Below, one piece after another: positions 1 through 6,255 of a stretch of 10,149 bases of DNA. The DNA is from Planctomycetota bacterium (GTDB lineage Bacteria > Planctomycetota > Brocadiia > JAJRTI01). The translations under genes were made by a program, and so were the position numbers. Position 1 is the stretch's first letter. Each line of letters opens with the position of its first letter. The notes beneath the pieces were generated by a model. That model made no database searches. It was given only the letters and a program-made list of their open reading frames with translations, and had not been told where the DNA came from. The stretch is from assembly GCA_024278415.1 (NCBI GenBank), contig JAJRTI010000458.1:1-10149 (forward strand), in the 5' to 3' direction.

Positions 1-726
1 ATCGACTTCCGCACCGAGTTCGTCCCCGAAGGGCGGCACTACCGCCTCCTTGCCTGCTTCCCCACGTCGATCAGGAACGGGAAGGTCCAGCAGGAAATTC
101 CCTTCGGCTTCGAGGAGCGAGGCGAAGGCGAATACCCGGCGCAAAACTGGATGGCGTACGAGGACGAGGAAAAGGGCCTGGTGCTGCTCAACCGCGGCCA
201 ACCCGGCAACAACGTGACCGACGGCGTCATGATGCTCTCTCTCTTCCGCGCGGTGGACATGGGGCCGCACCACTTCCCAAGCCGGGACATGTTCTACGAG
301 GGCGAGCCGCAGGCGTTCGAATACAGCATCGCGCCCTTCGCCGGCCGTGGCCCCCGCGGCGAAGTCGGCGCGCAGCAGATGACCCCGGCGCGTTGGGGCT
401 TCGCGTACAACGTGCCGCCCCGCGCCCGCGCGTATGGCGCCCGCCGGCCCAAGCCCGCGTCCTGGGTCTCGCTCACCCCGGCCAACGTCTGCCTGACCGC
501 TCTGCGCCAGACCGACCAGGGCCTCTTGATTCGGCTCTACGAGACCCAGGGCAAGGCCAGCCGCTTCACCCTGAAGCTCGACCTCCCCCTCTCGCAAGCA
601 GTCGAGACCGACTGCCTCGGCCGCCCCCTCACCCGCCGTACCAAGCCGATCAAGAACCGCACCCTCTCCGGCGCCATCCGCCCCTTCGAGATCAGGACCT
701 ACGTCGCCAAGTGCAGCATTCCGTAA
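1..726 (+). CDS. GH38-type alpha-mannosidase, C-terminal part (5' end outside window)
   Basis: The reading frame is open from base 1 and ends at TAA 724-726, giving 241 residues of the C-terminal end of a larger protein. Visible stretches match the C-terminal beta-sandwich region of glycoside hydrolase family 38: an early segment with IPFGFEE, then PAQNWMAYEDEEKGLVLLNR (the 'W-ground-GLxLLN' turn), GVMMLSLFRAV, FEYSIAPF, and near the end GLLIRLYETQG followed by PFEIRTYVAK, which is the usual closing strand. GH38 enzymes hydrolyse alpha-mannosides with retention; the catalytic domain lies upstream of the window, so activity and substrate linkage cannot be judged. No signal peptide can be assessed. 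The next gene downstream is a sulfatase-fold hydrolase 492 bases away, so the two may serve the same glycan, but the gap holds repeats and they need not be cotranscribed. The family call rests on motif recognition, not on a search. Confidence 0.82.
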   Translation: MDFRTEFVPEGRHYRLLACFPTSIRNGKVQQEIPFGFEERGEGEYPAQNWMAYEDEEKGLVLLNRGQPGNNVTDGVMMLSLFRAVDMGPHHFPSRDMFYEGEPQAFEYSIAPFAGRGPRGEVGAQQMTPARWGFAYNVPPRARAYGARRPKPASWVSLTPANVCLTALRQTDQGLLIRLYETQGKASRFTLKLDLPLSQAVETDCLGRPLTRRTKPIKNRTLSGAIRPFEIRTYVAKCSIP

Positions 727-753
727 GTCCCTGTAGGGTTCTGGACGGGATAC

Positions 754-774
754 CAGCGGAACTCCTGTCCGCTG
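754..774. repeat. Short hairpin after the GH38 gene
   Basis: CAGCGGA (754-760) and TCCGCTG (768-774) form a perfect 7-bp stem with a 7-base loop, 28 bases after the stop codon. A weaker 4-bp element CCCT-GT-AGGG lies at 729-738. Neither is followed by a T-tract, so a Rho-independent terminator is not supported. It is probably another member of the short palindromes that fill this gap, but no mate for it is seen in the window. Confidence 0.45.
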
Positions 775-792
775 ACCGCCGCCCTTCCTTCT

Positions 793-809
793 TGACCCCA
801 ACGGGGTCA
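793..809. repeat. CCC/GGG hairpin with 3-base loop
   Basis: TGACCCC (793-799), loop AAC, GGGGTCA (803-809). It has the same architecture as the hairpins at 2697-2713, 2769-2781 and 2839-2853: a CCC/GGG pair next to a 3-base loop (AAC here; GCA, GCA and TAC there), with differing but self-complementary outer stems. It lies in the intergenic stretch and has no T-tract after it. Confidence 0.55.
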
Positions 810-889
810 GACAACCCCAATGCCATTAAGATGAGGCAGAGCGCGGCGCGTGTGGTCATCTCGGTCCTTCTGCCCGAGTACAGGGGCCC

Positions 890-1108
890 AGCCAGCTTCA
901 GCTGGCTCTCTGCCTTGCCACCACGTTCACGTGGTGGACACCAAGCCTCCACTCCATTGGCCGGAGCGCGCTTTAGCGCGGCTTCCCGATTCGCTTACGC
1001 CAGCCAGAGAAGCCCTGCTGAAGCAGGCTCCTCATCGAGTCGAACCGAGCGTCATGCTCGCCACCAGATGAATCTGGCGGCAAGCAGAAAGGCCAGCTAA
1101 AGCTGGCC
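890..1108. repeat. Mirror-image cassette of three hairpins (REP/BIME-like)
   Basis: Six palindromes are arranged h1-h2-h3 then h3'-h2'-h1', centred near 997. h1 890-907 (AGCCAGCT, TC, AGCTGGCT) mates with h1' 1091-1108 (GGCCAGCT, AA, AGCTGGCC). h2 918-937 (CCACCACGT, TC, ACGTGGTGG) mates with h2' 1061-1080 (CCACCAGAT, GA, ATCTGGCGG). h3 965-983 mates with h3' 1011-1029. The h1-h2 spacer is 10 bases in both copies, and its sequence is related (CTCTGCCTTG versus the reverse complement of CAAGCAGAAA). h3 is preceded by GGAG (963-966, overlapping the stem foot) and h3' is followed by CTCC (1028-1031); both carry one unpaired G on their own sense strand. Read on its own strand, copy 2 differs from copy 1 in the stems by five fully compensated pairs and one G-T wobble. 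All of this is visible directly; the link to REP elements is inference. Confidence 0.8.
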
Positions 1109-1205
1109 ATGAAGTGTGCCCTGGCCGATGGATCGTCGATTGCGCTGCCGGAGTTCTTTAAGATGGCATTGAGCCAACCCTAGCCCAGAGCAAGCGGCGC
1201 GCCCC

Positions 1206-1211
1206 AAGGAG
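1206..1211 (+). promoter_or_regulatory. Ribosome binding site deciding a GTG start
   Basis: AAGGAG sits 7 bases before GTG at 1219. The next in-frame ATG (1237) lies 25 bases further on and would remove the first beta-strand of the alkaline-phosphatase fold, so the GTG is preferred as the start of the sulfatase-fold gene. Confidence 0.75.
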
Positions 1212-1218
1212 CCATCGC

Positions 1219-2592
1219 GTGAACTTCATCATCATCATGTCCGACACGTTTCGGTTCGACAACCTCGCGTGCTACACGCACTTGCGCCCGCGGCTCGCGA
1301 CGCGCAGGCGGGAGGTGATGACGCCGAATCTGGATCGGCTCGCCGGGATCAGTACGGTCTTCGACCGCGCGTACATCGGCGCGTTCCCCACCGTGCCCAA
1401 CCGCAAGGACATCTTCAAAGGGCGCAACACGTTCCCGTTCGACGACCGCTGGGCGCCGCTGGAGCCGGACGCAGTCACGTTCGTCGCGGAGTTGGGCAAC
1501 GCGGGTTACGAGACCATGACCATCCAGGACTGCCCGCACCTGATCCCGAAGCAGATGGGCTTCGAGCGCGACTTCGACGGGTACTTGCACATCCCCGGCC
1601 AGGAAGGCTACAAGCTCGCGTCGTGGCAGGTCGATGCGTTTGGCGACACGAGCAAGACCCGACCGGCTGGGCAGCTCTGGCAGCACCTGGCGAACGTCGA
1701 GGTCACACGCCGATCCGAGGAGGACTGCTTCTCCGCGCAGACGCTGCGGCAGGCCGTGTACTGGCTCGAACGGAAGTACCGCCGCGACCGGTCGGGCAAG
1801 TTCCTGCTCTACCTCGACTGCTTCGACCCGCACGAACCCTGGGACGCGCCGCAATGGTATGAGGACCTCTACAGCCCCGGCTGGGCGGGCGAGGAGACGG
1901 TGCGCTATCCCGGGCCCTGTGTCGCGAGTGCGTACACCAAAGCCGAGATCGCGCACATGCGCGGCCTGTACGCGGCCGAGGTGACAATGGTCGACCGTTG
2001 GATCGGGCACTTGCTCGAAACCGTCGAGAAGATGGGTCTGCTCGACAACACGTGCATCATCTTCACGTCCGACCACGGCTACTACCTGGGCGAGCACGGC
2101 CTGATCGCGAAGTCGAAGGGCTTGCTCTACGAGGAGATCACGCACATTCCGCTGCTGATCCACCTGCCGGCGCAGACGCGTTCGAAGCATGCCAAGCCGC
2201 TCGTGCAGCCCTGCGACCTGGCGCCGACGATCCTGGACCTGGCTAGCGTCGAAGCGCCTGCCGCCATGTTCGGGTGCTCACTCCGACACGCGCTCGACGG
2301 CTCCGATCGCAAGGTGCGTGACTGCGCATACTCGGCCCACTTCGTGCCCGCGGAGTGTCCAGACGGCGACTACCGCCAACTCACGATCACGAGCCGCGAC
2401 TGGGCGCTGCTGTTCCCCCAGAGGAGCGAACGCAGCAAGCCGGAGCTGTATCACACGAAGACCGACCCGCTCCAGAAGCGGAACGTGCTGAAGGCAAACC
2501 GCGCCCAAGCGCGCCGAATGCATGCCGCGTACGCCAAGTGGCTGGAGGAGATCGACGCGCCCGCGAGGTTCGGCGTACCGCCGCAGCCGTGA
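1219..2592 (+). CDS. Sulfatase-fold hydrolase (alkaline phosphatase superfamily) with Thr in place of the formylglycine Cys/Ser
   Basis: 457 residues, GTG start with AAGGAG 7 bases upstream. The N-terminus MNFIIIMSDTFRFDN gives the first strand and metal-site Asp (D9, D14). The signature that in sulfatases reads C/S-x-P-S-R-x(4)-T-G aligns here as T58-V-P60-N-R62-x(5)-G68: Pro, Arg and Gly are kept, but the residue converted to formylglycine is Thr (codon 1390-1392). Further matches are DPHEPW (H205), SDHGYYLGEHG (D285, H286, E292, H293), a Lys at 298/300, and a C-terminal ELYHTKTDPLQKRNVL segment typical of the sulfatase C-terminal subdomain. No signal peptide is seen, so it is probably cytoplasmic unless exported otherwise. 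It could be a sulfatase paralogue using Thr as nucleophile, as nucleotide pyrophosphatases of the same superfamily do, and so hydrolyse phosphate esters or another ester; substrate is unknown. The hairpin at 2604-2623 follows the stop by 11 bases. Confidence 0.88.
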   Translation: MNFIIIMSDTFRFDNLACYTHLRPRLATRRREVMTPNLDRLAGISTVFDRAYIGAFPTVPNRKDIFKGRNTFPFDDRWAPLEPDAVTFVAELGNAGYETMTIQDCPHLIPKQMGFERDFDGYLHIPGQEGYKLASWQVDAFGDTSKTRPAGQLWQHLANVEVTRRSEEDCFSAQTLRQAVYWLERKYRRDRSGKFLLYLDCFDPHEPWDAPQWYEDLYSPGWAGEETVRYPGPCVASAYTKAEIAHMRGLYAAEVTMVDRWIGHLLETVEKMGLLDNTCIIFTSDHGYYLGEHGLIAKSKGLLYEEITHIPLLIHLPAQTRSKHAKPLVQPCDLAPTILDLASVEAPAAMFGCSLRHALDGSDRKVRDCAYSAHFVPAECPDGDYRQLTITSRDWALLFPQRSERSKPELYHTKTDPLQKRNVLKANRAQARRMHAAYAKWLEEIDAPARFGVPPQP

Positions 2593-2603
2593 AGCGATGG
2601 CAG

Positions 2604-2623
2604 CCGAATTCGCCAGAATTCGG
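2604..2623. repeat. GCCA-loop hairpin
   Basis: CCGAATTC (2604-2611), loop GCCA, GAATTCGG (2616-2623). The stretch 2602-2626 matches 6258-6282 at all positions except one base pair: A2607-T2620 here, C6263-G6276 there. It lies just after the sulfatase-fold gene. There is no T-tract behind it, so it is listed as a repeat and not as a terminator. GCAG precedes the stem where the copy at 6256 has GTAG. Confidence 0.75.
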
Positions 2624-2696
2624 GCAATCCGTGGGCTACCCGCCAGTCCGCCCGAAGTCCGCCGTACGGCACAATGACGCTGACATAAGCAATTGG

Positions 2697-2853
2697 GTGC
2701 CCCGCAGGGGCACTTGAGAATAGCCCAGCACTTCAGTGCTGGGACCGCGGAGCGCCGAGTAGCCCGTAGTCCCGCAGGGACGGCAGAATGCTGGGAACAG
2801 CACAACTCCCAGCGCTGAAGCGCTGGGCTATTCTCGGCCGTCCCTACGGGACG
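2697..2853. repeat. Convergent pair of two-hairpin modules (REP/BIME-like)
   Basis: Left module: GTGCCCC-GCA-GGGGCAC (2697-2713), 10-base spacer, then CCCAGCACT-TC-AGTGCTGGG (2724-2743). Right module, inverted: CCCAGCGCT-GA-AGCGCTGGG (2808-2827), 11-base spacer, then CGTCCC-TAC-GGGACG (2839-2853). The blocks 2716-2743 and 2808-2835 are reverse complements over 28 bases except for one base pair, A2730-T2737 against G2814-C2821. ATAG (2720-2723) abuts the left stem and CTAT (2828-2831) the right one. Between them lie a further CCC/GGG hairpin (GTCCC-GCA-GGGAC, 2769-2781) and TGCTG-GGAA-CAGCA (2789-2802). The rest of the gap (2627-2690, 2854-2940) shows nothing beyond a 10-base palindrome GCCGTACGGC at 2661-2670. 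Confidence 0.8.
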
Positions 2854-2952
2854 CCGGGCTCAAGTTCGCACCATTGCGCCGTGCGGCGGGCGGCTTCGGC
2901 TACATGCATCGCTTGCGCCAGGTCGCGGCGCTACACACCGAAAGGACACGAA

Positions 2953-4656
2953 ATGAAGCTTCGATTCGTCGCCATCATTGTTGCATCGAGCTTCTGCGCC
3001 GCGGCTGCTCATTCGTTCGCACAGGCCGCCTACCCGTTCCGGTTCGTGGGCTGCCGCCACGAGATCGGCGCGCCGACGCTCGACGCGGGCCTCACCGGCA
3101 AGCCGCTTCGGATCGGCTCAAAGATGTTTCAAAAGGGCGTCTGTGTGCAAGCGCCGGCACGTATTGATCTGGAGTTGGATGCCGCGTGCGAGCGCTTCTC
3201 CGCCATGATCGGTGTGGACATGTCGCCGCGCCTCAAGGGCGAGGTCATGTTCGTCGTCGACCTTGACGGCCGGGAGGCATATCGATCGAAGCTCCTATCA
3301 AAGGGCATGGAGCCGGTGAAGGTGGACTTGCCGCTGGCCGGGGCGAAGCGCATGGCGTTGGTCGTCGAGTCCGCCGGCATCGTGGTGGGCGACATGGCGG
3401 ACTGGACCGACGCGCAGATCATCGCCGCGGACGGCCGCGCGATTAGCCTGTCCGATGGGCTTCGAGCACAGGGATTCCTGGAGAAGACGCGGCAGGCGGC
3501 CCTACCCCCGCGGACGGGATCGAAGGTGTGCAACGTCCGCGACTTCGGCGCGAAGGGCGACGGCAGAGCGGACGACGCGCCCGCGTTCCAACGTGCGCTA
3601 ACGGAGTTGTCGCAGGCCGCCCACGGCGTGCTCCATATCCCCGCCGGCGACTACCGCGTCGCAAGCCGCGTCGAGGCCGTGCTGCGCGCGGCGGCCTCGG
3701 TTCGGTCTGGGCTCACGATCAGGGGAGACGGCCAGGGCGTGTCGAACATCATGTGCGACAACAAGGACGGCGCGTTCCGCTTGAGCGACCCGGCCTGCGC
3801 GACGCAGTTCAACCTGCACGACTTCTCCCTTGTGGCCATGCGGCAGAACAGCGGCGTAGCCTTGGATCTGTCGGCGCCCGTGCGCGGGGTGCGCGACTAC
3901 CGCACGTTGGCCGTGTGCAACGTGGACATTCGCGGCGAGGCCGTGCGCGCGAAGAACGGCTTCGCCACCGGCATCGACGCGACGGGGCATTGGCGGCCGC
4001 TGTTCCGGAACGTCGTTGTGAGCTGCGCCCGTGGTGACGCCAACGCGCGCGGCCGGCCGCCGGCCCGTTCGGGCGAATGCGGCATCCGCGCGGACTGGTG
4101 TTACGCGCCCGCGTTCGAGCACTGCTACGTGTGGGGCGCGAAGACCGGTTACTCGATCGTGTCCAAGAATGCGCGGGAAGGCCCGGAGGACGCGAGCTTC
4201 ATCCGCTGCACCGCGGTCGCCTGTGAGATCGGCATTGACATCGACACGCCCATCCCGGAGCCGCAGCTTGTCATCACCGCCTGCCACATCAACTGCACGC
4301 GGGTCGGCATCCGGCTTCGCAACCGGAAGTTCTTCTCCATCACCGACAATCTGATGTATAGCCACGTGCCCAGCGAGACCGAGTACACGGACATCCTCGT
4401 GGCCGAGCGCTCCCACGCCGGCCTCATCACCGGCAACGTCTTCCACTTCAGCGGCCGGGACGTGTATCGGGCCAAGCCTGTTTCCAAGCGCGTGAACGTG
4501 TCCATCGCCAAGACCGTGCGAGACGTGCGCATCAGCGGGAACGTGTTCAACGCGAAGGGCACGACCGTGCGCATCGAGCCGGGTGCGCGGCGCATCGACA
4601 CCGCGGGCAATCACATCTCGAACGCGCACGCGCGCGCGGACGCCTCTCGCAAGTAG
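2953..4656 (+). CDS. Secreted NPCBM plus pectate-lyase-3-type beta-helix protein
   Basis: 567 residues from ATG 2953, chosen because AAAGGA lies 6 bases upstream (2941-2946) and a signal peptide starts at once: MKLRF, a hydrophobic core VAIIVASSFCAAAA, then AxA at 23-25 (SFAQA) for signal peptidase I. The frame stays open upstream to 2788, but that stretch runs through the repeat cluster. Residues about 27-157 look like an NPCBM carbohydrate-binding domain: FSAMIGVDMSP, VMFVVDLDGREAYRS and GDMADWTDAQI match its landmark strands. From about 193, VRDFGAKGDGRADDAPAFQRA is the classic opening of the pectate_lyase_3 right-handed beta-helix, followed by IRGDGQG and many N-V-x-I type coil repeats (for example DVRISGNVFN) to the end. 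The role is probably polysaccharide binding and cleavage outside the cytoplasm; which polymer, and whether the helix is a lyase, hydrolase or only a scaffold, cannot be read from the sequence. It sits between a sulfatase-fold gene and a separately promoted apgM. Confidence 0.87.
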   Translation: MKLRFVAIIVASSFCAAAAHSFAQAAYPFRFVGCRHEIGAPTLDAGLTGKPLRIGSKMFQKGVCVQAPARIDLELDAACERFSAMIGVDMSPRLKGEVMFVVDLDGREAYRSKLLSKGMEPVKVDLPLAGAKRMALVVESAGIVVGDMADWTDAQIIAADGRAISLSDGLRAQGFLEKTRQAALPPRTGSKVCNVRDFGAKGDGRADDAPAFQRALTELSQAAHGVLHIPAGDYRVASRVEAVLRAAASVRSGLTIRGDGQGVSNIMCDNKDGAFRLSDPACATQFNLHDFSLVAMRQNSGVALDLSAPVRGVRDYRTLAVCNVDIRGEAVRAKNGFATGIDATGHWRPLFRNVVVSCARGDANARGRPPARSGECGIRADWCYAPAFEHCYVWGAKTGYSIVSKNAREGPEDASFIRCTAVACEIGIDIDTPIPEPQLVITACHINCTRVGIRLRNRKFFSITDNLMYSHVPSETEYTDILVAERSHAGLITGNVFHFSGRDVYRAKPVSKRVNVSIAKTVRDVRISGNVFNAKGTTVRIEPGARRIDTAGNHISNAHARADASRK

Positions 4657-4690
4657 CCCCGGCGCCGCGTACGCCGGCCCGGCCGGTCCG

Positions 4691-4719
4691 TTGCCGCGGC
4701 GCGGGCCTCCCTGTATAAT
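4691..4719 (+). promoter_or_regulatory. Sigma70-type promoter for apgM
   Basis: TTGCCG (4691-4696, 4 of 6 to TTGACA), an exact 17-base spacer, and a perfect TATAAT (4714-4719). In such GC-rich DNA a consensus -10 at this spacing just upstream of a gene is unlikely by chance. The start of transcription would be about 4725-4728, leaving a leader of about 60 bases that includes seven consecutive G (4751-4757). The 132-base gap before it also holds CCGGCG (4659-4664) and CGCCGG (4672-4677), a GC-rich stem that could help end the upstream transcript, but no T-tract follows. Confidence 0.72.
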
Positions 4720-4788
4720 GCCTCCCTCTTGAATGCCAGCCAATCGGCACGGGGGGGCTCATCCTAAGCAAGAGACGAGGAACAGAAT

Positions 4789-6021
4789 ATGAGCGCTGAA
4801 AAAACCAAAACGATGCTTCTCATCATGGACGGCCTCGGCGACCGCGGCCAAGAGACGCCGCTGAGCGCGGCCAAGACGCCCCACCTCGACGCGCTCGCGT
4901 GCAAGGGCACGGTGGGCTTTATGTCGTCGCTCGGGCTCGGCAAGCTGCCAGGCAGCGACACGTCGCATCTCGCCATCCTCGGCTACGATCCCTACGCCTG
5001 CTACAAGGGCCGCGGCACGTTCGAGGCCCTGGGCGCGGGCATGGACCTGGAGCCGGGCGACGTCGCGTTCCGCGGCAACCTCTGCACCGTCGAGGAGACG
5101 AGCGAGGGCCTCATGGTGCGCGACCGCCGCGCGGGCCGCGACGACTACCGTATGGCCGAGCTGTACGCCGCGCTCGACGGCATGCAGATCGAGGACTGCG
5201 TCGTCAAGGTGCAACACACCGCGGAGCATCGCAGCGCGCTCAAGATCTCCGGCCCCGGCCTGTCCCACGACATTGGCAACGCGGACCCGCACGAGGAAGA
5301 CGCGCTCGTGATGGCCGTGGCGCCGAAGAAGCCCGACGACCCGGCGAGCGTGAAGGCCGCGCGCATCCTCGACACGTTCACCAAGCGCAGCTACGAGATC
5401 CTCTCCGCGCACGAGGCCAACAAGGACCGCGTGAGCCAGGGCAAGCTGCCGGGCAACATCGTGCTGTGCCGCGGCGCGGGCTTCTACGATCCGCCCGAGC
5501 CGTTCGAGCAACACCACGGCATCACCGCCTGCTGCGTGGCCGGGGGCGCGCTCTACAAGGGCGTCGCGCGCTTCCTCGGCATGACCGTGTTCGACGTGCC
5601 CGGTGCGACCGGCACGGCCGCGACCGACCTCGCGTCGAAGGCCAAGATGGCCATCGAGAAGAGCGGCGAGTTCGACCTCGTGTTCGTGCACATCAAGGGC
5701 ACGGACGCATTCGGCCACGACGGCAAGTTCGCCGAGAAGACGAAGATGATCGAGAAGATCGACGCGGAGTTCCTGGCCGCGGTCAAGGATCATTTCGATC
5801 TGATCGTTGCGACGGGCGACCACTCGACTCCCTGCTCGGCCATGCACCACAGCGCAGACCCAGTGCCGCTGCTGCTGTGCCACAAGGACGCACGCCACGA
5901 CGAGGCGACGCGCCTGACCGAGGCCGAGTGCGCCAAGGGCGGACTCGGTGTCGTGCTCGGCATCGAGCTGATGGGCGTCATCCTCGACTACATGGGCAAG
6001 GCGGAGATGTTTGGAGAGTAG
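4789..6021 (+). CDS. apgM: Archaeal-type 2,3-bisphosphoglycerate-independent phosphoglycerate mutase
   Basis: 410 residues, the usual length of ApgM (COG3635), with GAGGA (4777-4781) 7 bases before ATG. It interconverts 3- and 2-phosphoglycerate in the cytoplasm (glycolysis and gluconeogenesis) through a phosphoserine on a two-metal site of the alkaline phosphatase superfamily. Visible features: LLIMDGLGD with metal-site D14; PGSDTSHLAILGYDPY with the predicted nucleophile S56; RGNLCTV; a transferase-domain insert of about residues 70-260; HIKGTDAFGHDG (D306, H310); and ATGDHSTPCSAMHHSADPVP (D344, H345, H354), all expected ligands. Nothing is missing. It has its own promoter, and repeats on the downstream side, so it is probably a single-gene unit. 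Many bacteria use GpmI or GpmA for this step; whether those are also present cannot be seen here. Some annotations call this family 'phosphonopyruvate decarboxylase-related', a less likely role. Confidence 0.93.
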   Translation: MSAEKTKTMLLIMDGLGDRGQETPLSAAKTPHLDALACKGTVGFMSSLGLGKLPGSDTSHLAILGYDPYACYKGRGTFEALGAGMDLEPGDVAFRGNLCTVEETSEGLMVRDRRAGRDDYRMAELYAALDGMQIEDCVVKVQHTAEHRSALKISGPGLSHDIGNADPHEEDALVMAVAPKKPDDPASVKAARILDTFTKRSYEILSAHEANKDRVSQGKLPGNIVLCRGAGFYDPPEPFEQHHGITACCVAGGALYKGVARFLGMTVFDVPGATGTAATDLASKAKMAIEKSGEFDLVFVHIKGTDAFGHDGKFAEKTKMIEKIDAEFLAAVKDHFDLIVATGDHSTPCSAMHHSADPVPLLLCHKDARHDEATRLTEAECAKGGLGVVLGIELMGVILDYMGKAEMFGE

Positions 6022-6088
6022 CTCGCCGCTTGGCGCGAACTGAACGACACCATGTTGTTGATGTGTGCGGCGCGAGGCGACGTGGTCT

Positions 6089-6162
6089 GTAGTAGGGCAA
6101 TTCATTGCCCGTCGGACGTCCTTGCCCTCACGAGGGAGACGGGCGATGAATCGCCCTACTAC
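6089..6162. repeat. Convergent hairpin pair, TTCA/TGAA centre
   Basis: GGGCAAT-TC-ATTGCCC (6095-6110) and GGGCGAT-GA-ATCGCCC (6141-6156). The 24-base blocks 6089-6112 and 6139-6162 are reverse complements except for one base pair, A6099-T6106 versus G6145-C6152. Outer flanks are GTAGTAG on the left and CTACTAC on the right, so GTAG (6092-6095) overlaps the foot of the stem. Between them are a palindrome GGACGTCC (6114-6121) and CCCTC-AC-GAGGG (6125-6136). The two arms could also pair with each other as one long stem. It lies about 70 bases after the apgM stop. Confidence 0.8.
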
Positions 6163-6191
6163 GAGCGGCATGCGTCTTGGCGTCTTAGGCT

Positions 6192-6245
6192 GGAGCATCT
6201 CCGCATGGTGCGGAGATATTCGGAGCGGAACGCCTTCGCGTTCCG
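6192..6245. repeat. Two GGAG-led hairpins
   Basis: ATCTCCGCA-TGG-TGCGGAGAT (6197-6217, 9-bp stem) is preceded by GGAG at 6192-6195 with one base between. CGGAACGC-CTTC-GCGTTCCG (6226-6245, 8-bp stem) is directly preceded by GGAG at 6222-6225. No inverted mate for either is present in the window. The GGAG leader is shared with the hairpin at 965-983. Confidence 0.65.
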
Positions 6246-6255
6246 ACGGACGGCG

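Noticed and set aside
890..1108. CRISPR array
   Set aside because: The units are palindromes of differing sequence in inverted orientation; there are no identical direct repeats with regular unique spacers.
1140..1164. Promoter before the sulfatase-fold gene (TTGCGC ... TAAGAT)
   Set aside because: The spacer is only 13 bases, too short for a sigma70 promoter.
727..1218. Insertion sequence or remnant transposase gene
   Set aside because: No open frame in this gap or the others resembles a transposase, and no longer terminal inverted repeats or target duplications were found.
1180..2190. Minus-strand open frame (336 codons) opposite the sulfatase-fold gene
   Set aside because: The + strand frame carries clear sulfatase-fold motifs; the reverse frame has none.
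2604..2623. Rho-independent terminator after the sulfatase-fold gene
   Set aside because: A good stem but no T-tract; near-identical copies occur where no gene ends, so a repeat is the better reading.
2788..2952. Upstream extension of the beta-helix gene by 55 codons
   Set aside because: It would translate the hairpin repeats and bury the signal peptide; ATG 2953 has a proper ribosome binding site.
3598..4743. Minus-strand open frame (381 codons) opposite the beta-helix gene
   Set aside because: A shadow of the beta-helix coding sequence; low-complexity composition and no recognisable domain.
4759..6198. Long minus-strand open frame (479 codons) opposite apgM
   Set aside because: It mirrors a well-supported apgM gene. 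The product is Ala/Arg/Val-rich with no family features, as expected from GC-rich codon bias on the opposite strand.
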